In this document: piece by piece, positions 1 through 5,463 of the stretch | Numbering within the stretch: position 1 is the first letter of the stretch | How the letters are laid out: each line of letters opens with the position of its first letter | The notes under the pieces: generated by a model | What the model was told of the DNA's origin: nothing | Seen by the model: only the letters and a program-made list of their open reading frames with translations | Databases searched by the model: none | Assembly (NCBI GenBank): GCA_007117055.1 | Contig: SKHH01000162.1 | Coordinates: 1-5,463, forward strand | Length of the DNA: 5,463 nucleotides | Source: Lishizhenia sp. | Lineage (GTDB): Bacteria > Bacteroidota > Bacteroidia > Flavobacteriales_D > Crocinitomicaceae | Reading direction: 5' to 3' | Program-made: the position numbers and the translations under genes

Positions 1-284
1 ATGTTATATACCAGTATCAACAAGGGTTTATGGAATTAAATCTTGGTACGTATGTACAATATGGTGCTTTCACAGCTGGTGCATGGCTGCGAAGTAGAGA
101 TGCATTTATTTTGTCAATAGGTATTAACACGGGAACATTTAAAGTTGGTTACAGTTACGACTTAACCGTTTCCCGATTAAACAATGGTGTGACTGGTGGT
201 TCGCATGAGGTTTCTCTTGGTTTTGATTTAAATTGTACCAAAAAACCAACGGCATTTAGAACTATTTCATGTCCGTCATTCTAA
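1..284 (+). CDS. PorP/SprF-family type IX secretion outer-membrane protein, 3' end only
   Basis: Only the C-terminal 93 residues are present; the reading frame enters from the left edge (first full codon at 3) and stops with TAA at 282-284. The sequence shows alternating beta strands rich in glycine and aromatics, such as AGAWLRSRDAFILSIG followed by FKVGYSYDLTVSRL. It then has a GGSHEVSLGF strand, and ends in a short tail with two cysteines and a terminal CPSF. This is the typical C-terminal pattern of the PorP/SprF family, beta-barrel proteins of the Bacteroidota outer membrane that work with the T9SS and with gliding adhesins such as SprB. The final phenylalanine suits an outer-membrane barrel. 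It sits 82 bp upstream of gldJ on the same strand, an arrangement that supports a T9SS role. The family has many paralogues, so neither porP nor sprF is assigned. The internal ATG at 30 is not a start, because family-like sequence continues upstream of it. Confidence 0.85.
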   Translation, partial: VIYQYQQGFMELNLGTYVQYGAFTAGAWLRSRDAFILSIGINTGTFKVGYSYDLTVSRLNNGVTGGSHEVSLGFDLNCTKKPTAFRTISCPSF

Positions 285-304
285 TTATTTTTGAATGATT
301 TTTA

Positions 305-337
305 AATGAAAGTGTAACTTTTTTGTTAACTTTCGTT
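305..337. repeat. Imperfect inverted repeat (hairpin) upstream of gldJ
   Basis: The arms GAAAGTGTAAC (308-318) and GTTAACTTTC (325-334) pair over 10 bp with a single bulged G at 314, around a loop of six T (319-324). Weaker pairing including one G-T wobble extends it to 305-337. It lies between the porP-like stop and gldJ and overlaps the candidate -33 element of the gldJ promoter. No T-run follows the second arm, so it is not a standard intrinsic terminator on the plus strand. It could be a protein-binding operator, an RNA-end-stabilising hairpin for the upstream mRNA, or chance in AT-rich DNA. Confidence 0.5.
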
Positions 338-353
338 ATAAAGTATAAATTTG
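322..353 (+). promoter_or_regulatory. Bacteroidota-type promoter candidate for gldJ
   Basis: TTTG at 322-325 and TAAATTTG at 346-353 are separated by 20 bp. This matches the known Bacteroidota primary sigma-factor consensus (TTTG near -33, TAnnTTTG near -7) at the expected spacing. Transcription would begin about 356-360. That leaves roughly 7-11 nt before the ATG at 367 and roughly 28-32 nt before the in-frame ATG at 388. The consensus is AT-rich, so chance matches occur, but both elements and the spacing agree. Confidence 0.6.
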
Positions 354-366
354 TAGGTTATTAAGT

Positions 367-2409
367 ATGCAATTAAAAACAAAAAATATGAAGCGATTAA
401 AGAATTTACTATATGCTATTAGTGCTGTAGTCTTCGTTTCTTCTTGTGCTAGGGAGGTTTCTGATGCTACTGGCTGGGATTACAATAATCCTGGTTTAGG
501 TGGTTTTCAAAAAGTTCCTTATGTTGACCAAGAAACAGGTCCAGGTCTTGTTCTGGTTGAAGGTGGTACTTTCACCATGGGTAGAGCAGAAGATGACGTT
601 ATGTTTGATTGGGATAGCAGACCAAGACGGGTAACAGTTTCATCATTTTATATGGACCAAACAGAGGTTACGAATTTTCACTGGTTAGAATACCTTTATT
701 GGATTGGAAGAGCGTACCAAAGTTATCCTATGATTAAAAAGAATGCATTACCTGATACATTGGTATGGCGTTCTAAACTTGGTTTTAATGAGAAGTATGT
801 AGAATATTATTTACGTCATCCGTCTTACAGAGACTATCCTGTGGTTGGTGTTTCTTGGTTACAAGCGAATGATTACTGTAAGTGGAGAACTGATAGGGTT
901 AACGAATTTATATTAATTCGTGAGGGAATCTTAAATTTCAATATTAATCAGTCGGATGAAAATACATTCAATACTGAGGCGTATTTAGAAGGGCAGTATG
1001 AAGAAGAAGTTCGTCAAAACTTAATCGATCTTGACCCTTCAAAAGCAACTGGTAAAAATGGTCGTGATTTGGGTGAGCGTATCGTGAGAATGTCTGATGG
1101 TATTTTATTACCACGTTATCGCCTCCCAACTGAAGCGGAATGGGAATTTGCGTATTACGGTTTGATTGGAAACCTGCCTCCTGATGGTTCAGAGGTAATA
1201 ACGGACAGAAGAATTTACCCTTGGAATGGTCATTATGTTCGTCAAGAAAATGAAGAATTTCAAGGTGTTATACGTGCCAACTTTGTAAGAGGTCGTGGTG
1301 ACTACATGGGGGTTGCAGGTAACTTAAACGATGGTGCGGATATTACATCGCCTGTAGATGCTTATTGGCCTAATGACTATGGTCTATATAACATGGCTGG
1401 TAACGTTGCAGAATGGGTATTAGATGTTTATCGTCCATTGTCTTCAGAAGATGTGGATGAGTTTAGACCTTTTAGAGGAAATGTTTTCCAAACAAAAGTG
1501 TTAAATAATGAAGGAACAACAGACTTGAAAAACTTCCAAGTTGAATATGATGTTCACGGAATGAAAGAATATTTGAATGAGTTTGAGCGTATCCGTTTTC
1601 AAAGAGTATCTGCAAACAAGCACGATCCTAACGATACAATAATTTCTCGTGGTGTTGCGCGACATGTCGAGTCTTCAAATCCTGTTCCTCGTGGATATGC
1701 TCCAGATCCATTTTTCGTATCTCACGGATTTAGAAAAGATTCGATTGAATTACAATTACTGAGATCAATTAATGAAATTCTTGATTTAGCCATTGAATAT
1801 AAAAATGATAAGTATAACACAGAAGCATCGATGTTAATACAAGACAGACTGTTCGATGAGATTTTTGCTGATGAGTTGAGATTAGGTCCTGATGGCGAAG
1901 AATATGCTTTTGAGGTAATCTCTATGTTACGTGATGGCTTTAAAGACTTTATTATAAGTACTCCTGGTAAACTAAAGTACAGGAATGTAACGGAAGAAGA
2001 GAATATCGGGAGATTGAATTACCGTCGTGATGATTATATTGATTACCTAGATGGTGACATTGAAAGTTCTATTTTCTATGATAACACTCAAAGAATCAAT
2101 GATATCAATCAGGCGACGCGTGACCCTAACTTGGTAATGTATCAGAACCGTTTTGAGCAGTTTGACTTAAAAGGAAATACGATTAAGCCAGGTGGTGACA
2201 ACAGAACGGCTTGGCCTACAACTTTGATTTCAAATAAATCAAGAGTTTACAAAGGTGGTTCTTGGAAAGATAGAGCTTACTGGGTAGTTGGTGGTAATCG
2301 TCGTTTCTTAGACGAAGACAAAGCTACCGACTACATTGGTTTCCGTTGTGCTATGGACAGAATTGGTAGCCCAACTGGAATGAACTATGATAGAAGAAAT
2401 AGAAGATAG
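367..2409 (+). CDS. gldJ: Gliding motility / type IX secretion lipoprotein GldJ, long form
   Basis: The 680-residue product starts with a lipoprotein signal peptide: a basic stretch, a hydrophobic core and the lipobox VSSC with Cys27 as the lipidation site. An FGE-sulfatase-type fold follows: LVLVEGGTFTMG (61-72), VSWLQANDYCKW (162-173), LPRYRLPTEAEWEFAY (248-263), GLYNMAGNVAEWVLDVY (339-355) and, at the end, KGGSWKDRAYW to GFRCAMDR (629-665). The YLDGD segment (560-564), the RRFLDED block and the murF neighbour favour GldJ over GldK. GldJ is an outer-membrane-associated lipoprotein required for gliding and, in Flavobacterium johnsoniae, for stability of GldK and hence T9SS function. The only cysteines are 27, 171 and 661, so the adjacent catalytic pair of true FGE is missing and a structural role is expected. 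The protein exceeds the roughly 560 residues of F. johnsoniae GldJ, mainly through an insert near 356-535. The start may instead be ATG 388 (Met8), which gives a more standard signal peptide and leader. Confidence 0.85.
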   Translation: MQLKTKNMKRLKNLLYAISAVVFVSSCAREVSDATGWDYNNPGLGGFQKVPYVDQETGPGLVLVEGGTFTMGRAEDDVMFDWDSRPRRVTVSSFYMDQTEVTNFHWLEYLYWIGRAYQSYPMIKKNALPDTLVWRSKLGFNEKYVEYYLRHPSYRDYPVVGVSWLQANDYCKWRTDRVNEFILIREGILNFNINQSDENTFNTEAYLEGQYEEEVRQNLIDLDPSKATGKNGRDLGERIVRMSDGILLPRYRLPTEAEWEFAYYGLIGNLPPDGSEVITDRRIYPWNGHYVRQENEEFQGVIRANFVRGRGDYMGVAGNLNDGADITSPVDAYWPNDYGLYNMAGNVAEWVLDVYRPLSSEDVDEFRPFRGNVFQTKVLNNEGTTDLKNFQVEYDVHGMKEYLNEFERIRFQRVSANKHDPNDTIISRGVARHVESSNPVPRGYAPDPFFVSHGFRKDSIELQLLRSINEILDLAIEYKNDKYNTEASMLIQDRLFDEIFADELRLGPDGEEYAFEVISMLRDGFKDFIISTPGKLKYRNVTEEENIGRLNYRRDDYIDYLDGDIESSIFYDNTQRINDINQATRDPNLVMYQNRFEQFDLKGNTIKPGGDNRTAWPTTLISNKSRVYKGGSWKDRAYWVVGGNRRFLDEDKATDYIGFRCAMDRIGSPTGMNYDRRNRR

Positions 2410-2434
2410 TAAGTAAATGTAAAATACGTTTAAG

Positions 2435-2465
2435 AAAAGCCTTGGAATTTCCAAGGCTTTTTTTT
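2435..2465 (+). terminator. Strong intrinsic terminator after gldJ
   Basis: AAAAGCCTTGG (2435-2445) pairs perfectly with CCAAGGCTTTT (2451-2461) across AATTT. An extra A-T pair can extend the stem to 12 bp with a 3-nt loop. The T-run covers 2458-2465, eight T. It begins 25 bp past the gldJ stop and ends 29 bp before the murF start, so it should largely separate the two transcripts. The A-run on the 5' side also gives a U-run to a minus-strand transcript, so the element could act in both directions, although no minus-strand gene ends here. Confidence 0.9.
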
Positions 2466-2494
2466 ATCATTACTCCGAATTTTTTAAATTTACG

Positions 2495-3784
2495 ATGAAT
2501 ACATTATTCGAGTTATTTTACAAGTCATCTGGTGTTTCAAAAGACACCAGAACAATAGAAAAGGACAACCTGTATATTGGGATAAAAGGACCCAATTTTG
2601 ATGGTGGAGATTACGCTCAACAGGCCATTGAAAAAGGAGCGAAATATGCGATTGTTCAAAATAAAAACTTGGCGAATGGTCAAACTATTTTTTATGTTAA
2701 TGACACACTTTTGTTTCTGCAAGAATTAGCGAATTATCATCGTGCTAAGTTTAAAATACCTGTAATTGGAATTACTGGATCAAACGGAAAAACTACAACG
2801 AAAGAGTTGATTGCTTCCGTTTTAGAGAAAAAATATAATGTACTCTACACAAAAGGAAACTTAAATAATCACATTGGTGTCCCATTGACCTTACTGAACA
2901 TGAATAATGAACATGATATTGCAATTATTGAGATGGGTGCTAATAAACCGGGAGATATAATTGAATTAGCAGAAATAGCAGACCCAACTCATGGAATAAT
3001 CACAAATATTGGAAAGGCTCACTTGGAAGGCTTTGGTGGCTTAGAAGGTGTTATTGCTACGAAGAAAGGGCTTTATGAGTACGTTGCAAAAATTGGAGGC
3101 ACATTGTTTGCCAACGGTGATGACGAAATTCTATTAAAGCATTTACCAAAAAACATTGAGGTAATTTACTATTCCATGAAATCAAATGCTTACGTTAACG
3201 GCAAACTTATTGAATTAACCCCTGAAGTTAATTATGAATGGCGTAACGCTGATTACTCTTCAGGAAAGTTGACTAGTAAGATAATTGGAAAATATAACTT
3301 TACAAACATGCTTGCGGCGATTTGTATAGGTTCTTATTTCGAGGTGGAACCAGCACTGATTAATGATGCATTAACAAATTTCGAATCCAAGAATAACCGC
3401 TCTCAAGTAGAAAAAACATTGCATAACACTTTGATTTTAGACGCTTATAATGCTAACCCGACAAGTGTTCAATCGGCGCTAGAAAGCTTTGCATTAATGG
3501 ACCATTCGGATAAACTTTTTGTTTTGGGTGATATGTATGAACTAGGTCAAGAATCACAAAAACTTCATGAGGAAATTATTCAAGTTGCTCAAAAGTTGAA
3601 TTTGCAAGGAATATTTGTTGGTAAAGAATATTTTCAACTAGCAGAAAAATTTCCAAACTTTGTATTTCATCCAACGAAGGAAGAAGCCAAAAACTTCTTT
3701 TCGGTAGCTCACCCCAAAGGGAACCTAATTTTATTAAAAGGCTCCAGAGGAATAGGGTTGGAAGAGTTGGTTGGTTTTTTGTAG
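2495..3784 (+). CDS. murF: UDP-N-acetylmuramoyl-tripeptide--D-alanyl-D-alanine ligase MurF
   Basis: MurF is the cytoplasmic ATP-dependent ligase that adds D-Ala-D-Ala to UDP-MurNAc-tripeptide, the last cytoplasmic step in making the peptidoglycan pentapeptide precursor. The 429-residue length is normal for the family. The N-terminal substrate-binding domain (about 1-85) includes SSGVSKDTR. The central ATPase domain has the P-loop TGSNGKTTT (94-102), then TKGNLNNHIGVPLTLL (119-134), EMGAN (146-150), NIGKAHLEGFG (171-181) and Lys191 before Gly192, at the usual carbamylated-lysine position. GKYNFTNMLAA (265-275) closes this domain. The C-terminal domain carries DAYNANPTSVQSAL (316-329), LGDMYELG (344-351) and LLKGSRGIGLEE (413-424). 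The ATG at 2495 is chosen because the family N-terminus begins there; no Shine-Dalgarno is seen. A strong terminator lies just upstream, so it probably has its own promoter, which I could not place. It converges on the protease gene with a 19-bp gap. Confidence 0.96.
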   Translation: MNTLFELFYKSSGVSKDTRTIEKDNLYIGIKGPNFDGGDYAQQAIEKGAKYAIVQNKNLANGQTIFYVNDTLLFLQELANYHRAKFKIPVIGITGSNGKTTTKELIASVLEKKYNVLYTKGNLNNHIGVPLTLLNMNNEHDIAIIEMGANKPGDIIELAEIADPTHGIITNIGKAHLEGFGGLEGVIATKKGLYEYVAKIGGTLFANGDDEILLKHLPKNIEVIYYSMKSNAYVNGKLIELTPEVNYEWRNADYSSGKLTSKIIGKYNFTNMLAAICIGSYFEVEPALINDALTNFESKNNRSQVEKTLHNTLILDAYNANPTSVQSALESFALMDHSDKLFVLGDMYELGQESQKLHEEIIQVAQKLNLQGIFVGKEYFQLAEKFPNFVFHPTKEEAKNFFSVAHPKGNLILLKGSRGIGLEELVGFL

Positions 3785-3817
3785 AAATCCAATAAATTAA
3801 GAATTATAAAATCAACC
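3769..3817. repeat. Inverted repeat across the murF / protease convergent junction
   Basis: GGTTGGTTTT (3769-3778, inside the murF end) faces AAAATCAACC (3808-3817, inside the 3' end of the minus-strand protease gene), with 29 nt between them. In a murF transcript this is a 10-bp stem with one G-U pair; in the opposite transcript it has one mismatch. It covers both stop codons. The long loop and low GC make it a weak candidate for a bidirectional terminator; no better terminator is visible in this junction. Confidence 0.25.
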
Positions 3818-4430
3818 CTCTACAAACATCACACAGCGATAATTTTACATTATCAATAGTAGAGATTTTCTCAGCTGCATCTGTCATCACGCACTGTGTA
3901 TCTGGACAATGTTTCAGTCCAAGGTTATGCCCAATTTCGTGAACAGCCACTTTTTTCAGCCGATTATAAAATTCTGGATGATTCGTCGATAAACGAAAAG
4001 TGGAAACAATGCAACTTTTACCCGGACAAAACCCTAATCCGAAAATCCCCCAATCAGCATAGCGACTTTCTGGCTTTTTGATATTTCCTTGAGCATCTCT
4101 TTTAGTAAATGAAATATCTTTTGGCGTTACACCGAGAATCAATCGAATGCTATCAGGCAAAGATTTTCGTAGCTCTCGAATTAAGGTATCGGCACGATAT
4201 CGCGGTGTTTTAGTATGGATAAAGGCATTTTCCGGATGTTTAATTTTTTCATATATAACGACATCATAAGCATACGTTTCTTTCACGGCTTTTGAAATAC
4301 TATCGATCAAATAATCTTCAACACCATCATACGGTTGAATGGCTATATATTGCTTATTCATCCGCTCACCACAAGCGACTAACAGAACCAACGTCGTGAA
4401 AAAAGTTAAAAACCAGATTTTATTAAACAC
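3804..4430 (-). CDS. Archaemetzincin-family zinc metalloprotease, lipoprotein form
   Basis: The 208-residue product carries the full archaemetzincin signature. This is HEIGHNLGLKH (164-174) with zinc ligands His164, His168 and His174 and catalytic Glu165, then C-x4-C-V-M (Cys175, Cys180, Met182), then 17 residues, then CDVC (Cys200, Cys203). That matches the family pattern HExxHxxGxxHCx4CxMx17CxxC, in which the four cysteines bind a second, structural zinc and the Met forms the metzincin Met-turn. GIFGLGFCPGKSC (128-140) and VSTFRL (142-147) also fit the family core, with an extra CPGKSC cysteine pair. The N-terminus is a lipoprotein signal with LVAC at 17-20 (Cys20 lipidated), followed by GER with no acidic surface-export cluster, so a periplasm-facing membrane anchor is inferred. 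The start is GTG at 4430: no in-frame ATG exists between it and the upstream stop, and the next Met (24) would lose the signal peptide. The physiological substrate is unknown. Confidence 0.9.
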   Translation of the reverse strand: MFNKIWFLTFFTTLVLLVACGERMNKQYIAIQPYDGVEDYLIDSISKAVKETYAYDVVIYEKIKHPENAFIHTKTPRYRADTLIRELRKSLPDSIRLILGVTPKDISFTKRDAQGNIKKPESRYADWGIFGLGFCPGKSCIVSTFRLSTNHPEFYNRLKKVAVHEIGHNLGLKHCPDTQCVMTDAAEKISTIDNVKLSLCDVCRGLIL

Positions 4431-4564
4431 CTTTATGAAAATGAATTATTAGAAATAAAGGTATTGAATTTCAGCGATACGAGAGCGGTAAAATTGCTAA
4501 CTTTTACATGGTATGTTTAAAAATGTTTTAATTTTATCAAATACGGTAAATGGAATAAATTAAA
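4431..4564. other. Divergent intergenic region between the protease and hsdR
   Basis: This 134-bp AT-rich spacer must hold the promoters of both divergent genes. Weak -7-like matches are TACCTTTA on the minus strand (4456-4463), towards the protease, and TATGTTTA on the plus strand (4512-4519), towards hsdR. Both lack the final G, and neither has a good -33 partner. A short inverted repeat, GTAAAA (4488-4493) and TTTTAC (4502-4507), lies between them. Nothing here is firm enough to call as an operator or promoter. Confidence 0.4.
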
Positions 4565-5463
4565 ATGGACTCAGTTTCTAATCAAAACCCGGAACAAATT
4601 GCTCGAGACACCATCGACCAAATGCTTATCGATGCAGGTTGGGCAGTACAATCCAAAAGCAAAGTAGATTTATCAGCGGCGAATGGGGTTGCCATTCGAG
4701 AATACCAAACAGATGTTGGCCCGGCTGACTACGTTCTATTTGTGCAGCGAAAGCCTGTTGGAGTTATTGAGGCGAAACGAGAAGAAGAAGGAACAAAAAT
4801 GACCGTTCACGAAGATCAATCCTTGGAATATGCACAAGGAAAATTAAAGCATCTCAATAACGACCCTCTGCCTTTTGTTTATGAAAGTACGGGAACGATT
4901 ACACGTTTTACGGATTACCGTGACCCAAAACCTCGTTCCAGAGAAGTTTTTCATTTTCACAAACCCGAAACGCTTTTCAATTGGTTTCAAGAAGAAAAAA
5001 CATTGCGAGCGCGACTTCAAACTATTCCAAGTTTAGATGAAGACGGACTAAGACCCGCACAAATTAAAGCCATCAATAACCTGGAAACATCATTTAAGGC
5101 AAATCGACCAAAAGCTTTGGTTCAAATGGCAACGGGAGCAGGGAAAACGTTTACAGCTTGTACTTTTGTGTACCGTTTACTCAAACACGCTAATGCCAAA
5201 CGTATCTTGTTTTTGGTCGATACTAAAAATCTCGGCGAACAAGCGGAACAGGAGTTTTTAAAGTTTCAACCAAAAGACGATAACCGAAAATTTACAGAAT
5301 TATATAATGTCCAACGACTTTCATCGAGTTATATCGCTAGTGATAGTCAAGTGTGTATTTCTACTATACAGCGTTTGTACTCCATTCTCAAAGGAGAAGA
5401 AATTGAAGAGTCAGCGGAACAAGATAACCCTAATGAATCAGCGTTTAATTGGAAAAAGAAAGA
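4565..5463 (+). CDS. hsdR: Type I restriction endonuclease subunit R (HsdR), 5' part
   Basis: Codons 1-299 are present and open; the gene leaves the right edge without a stop. HsdR is the motor and nuclease subunit of a type I restriction-modification complex: it translocates DNA using ATP and cuts away from the recognition site. The N-terminal nuclease domain shows Asp55 in GPADYVLF, Glu69-Ala-Lys71 in VIEAK, and the family QxxxY motif at Gln85-Tyr89, together a PD-(D/E)xK core. The helicase part begins with LRPAQIKAI (162-170, Q-motif-like) and Walker A MATGAGKTFTA (188-198). Motif Ia-like ILFLVDTKNLGEQA (214-227) and CISTIQRLYS (264-273) follow. The DEAD/DEAH box lies beyond the window. 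Full-length HsdR is usually 800-1100 residues, so most is missing. ATG 4565 is chosen because the family N-terminal helix starts just after it. It is divergent from the protease; hsdM and hsdS are not seen upstream and, if present, must be downstream. CGA is used for 9 of 17 arginines, unlike gldJ. Confidence 0.88.
   Translation, partial: MDSVSNQNPEQIARDTIDQMLIDAGWAVQSKSKVDLSAANGVAIREYQTDVGPADYVLFVQRKPVGVIEAKREEEGTKMTVHEDQSLEYAQGKLKHLNNDPLPFVYESTGTITRFTDYRDPKPRSREVFHFHKPETLFNWFQEEKTLRARLQTIPSLDEDGLRPAQIKAINNLETSFKANRPKALVQMATGAGKTFTACTFVYRLLKHANAKRILFLVDTKNLGEQAEQEFLKFQPKDDNRKFTELYNVQRLSSSYIASDSQVCISTIQRLYSILKGEEIEESAEQDNPNESAFNWKKK

Noticed and set aside
367..2409. Active formylglycine-generating enzyme or sulfatase modifier
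   Set aside because: The fold matches, but the only cysteines are the lipobox Cys27, Cys171 and Cys661, so the closely spaced catalytic cysteine pair of FGE is absent; the genomic context fits GldJ.
367..2409. GldK rather than GldJ
   Set aside because: GldK normally sits in a gldKLMN cluster and is shorter. Here the downstream gene is murF, and the YLDGD and RRFLDED segments fit GldJ better.
2485..2492. TAAATTTA resembling a -7 box for murF
   Set aside because: It ends two bases before the murF ATG, lacks the final G and has no proper -33 partner apart from the terminator T-run. It would put the transcription start inside the coding sequence unless the mRNA is leaderless.
2537..2722. Minus-strand open frame of 61 codons inside murF
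   Set aside because: It lies wholly within the well-supported murF coding sequence, resembles no family I know and has no plausible start region; it is a shadow frame.
3896..4081. Plus-strand open frame of 61 codons opposite the protease gene
   Set aside because: It lies antisense to the zinc-site coding region, whose motif is certain; the translated sequence has no recognisable features.
4488..4507. Short inverted repeat GTAAAA / TTTTAC in the divergent spacer as an operator
   Set aside because: Six AT-rich base pairs around an 8-nt gap are expected by chance in DNA of this composition; no second copy is seen.

Overview
The window is AT-rich and reads as a member of the Bacteroidota, most likely a gliding or type IX secretion (T9SS) bacterium of the order Flavobacteriales. 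Three things point there. The gene block is PorP/SprF-like protein, GldJ-like lipoprotein, then MurF, and gldJ next to murF is a familiar neighbourhood in that group. A promoter of the Bacteroidota type (TTTG, 20 bp, TAnnTTTG) lies before gldJ. No convincing Shine-Dalgarno sequences are seen. The family-level placement is open; the unusually long GldJ hints at a lineage outside the well-studied Flavobacterium species.

Layout: (1) 1-284, the 3' end of a PorP/SprF-family outer-membrane protein gene. (2) 285-366, a short spacer with an inverted repeat and a good promoter candidate. (3) 367-2409, a complete 680-codon gldJ-like gene for a lipoprotein with a formylglycine-generating-enzyme (FGE)-sulfatase fold. 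(4) 2435-2465, a strong intrinsic terminator. (5) 2495-3784, a complete murF. (6) 3804-4430 on the minus strand, convergent with murF, a complete archaemetzincin-type zinc protease with a lipoprotein signal peptide. (7) 4431-4564, a divergent intergenic region with no firm promoter. (8) 4565-5463, the first 299 codons of a type I restriction endonuclease subunit R (hsdR); it runs off the window with no stop.

Genes 1 to 3 belong to the envelope, with T9SS/gliding (PorP-like, GldJ) beside peptidoglycan precursor synthesis (MurF). The right-hand part looks accessory: an exported protease and a restriction gene, divergently transcribed. Arginine codon use changes between the two halves (CGA is rare on the left and common on the right), which fits but does not prove a core/accessory boundary near 3.8 kb. 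I found no CRISPR, RNA gene, insertion sequence or clear new system. The most unusual items are the large insert in GldJ and the lipoprotein form of archaemetzincin with an extra cysteine pair.
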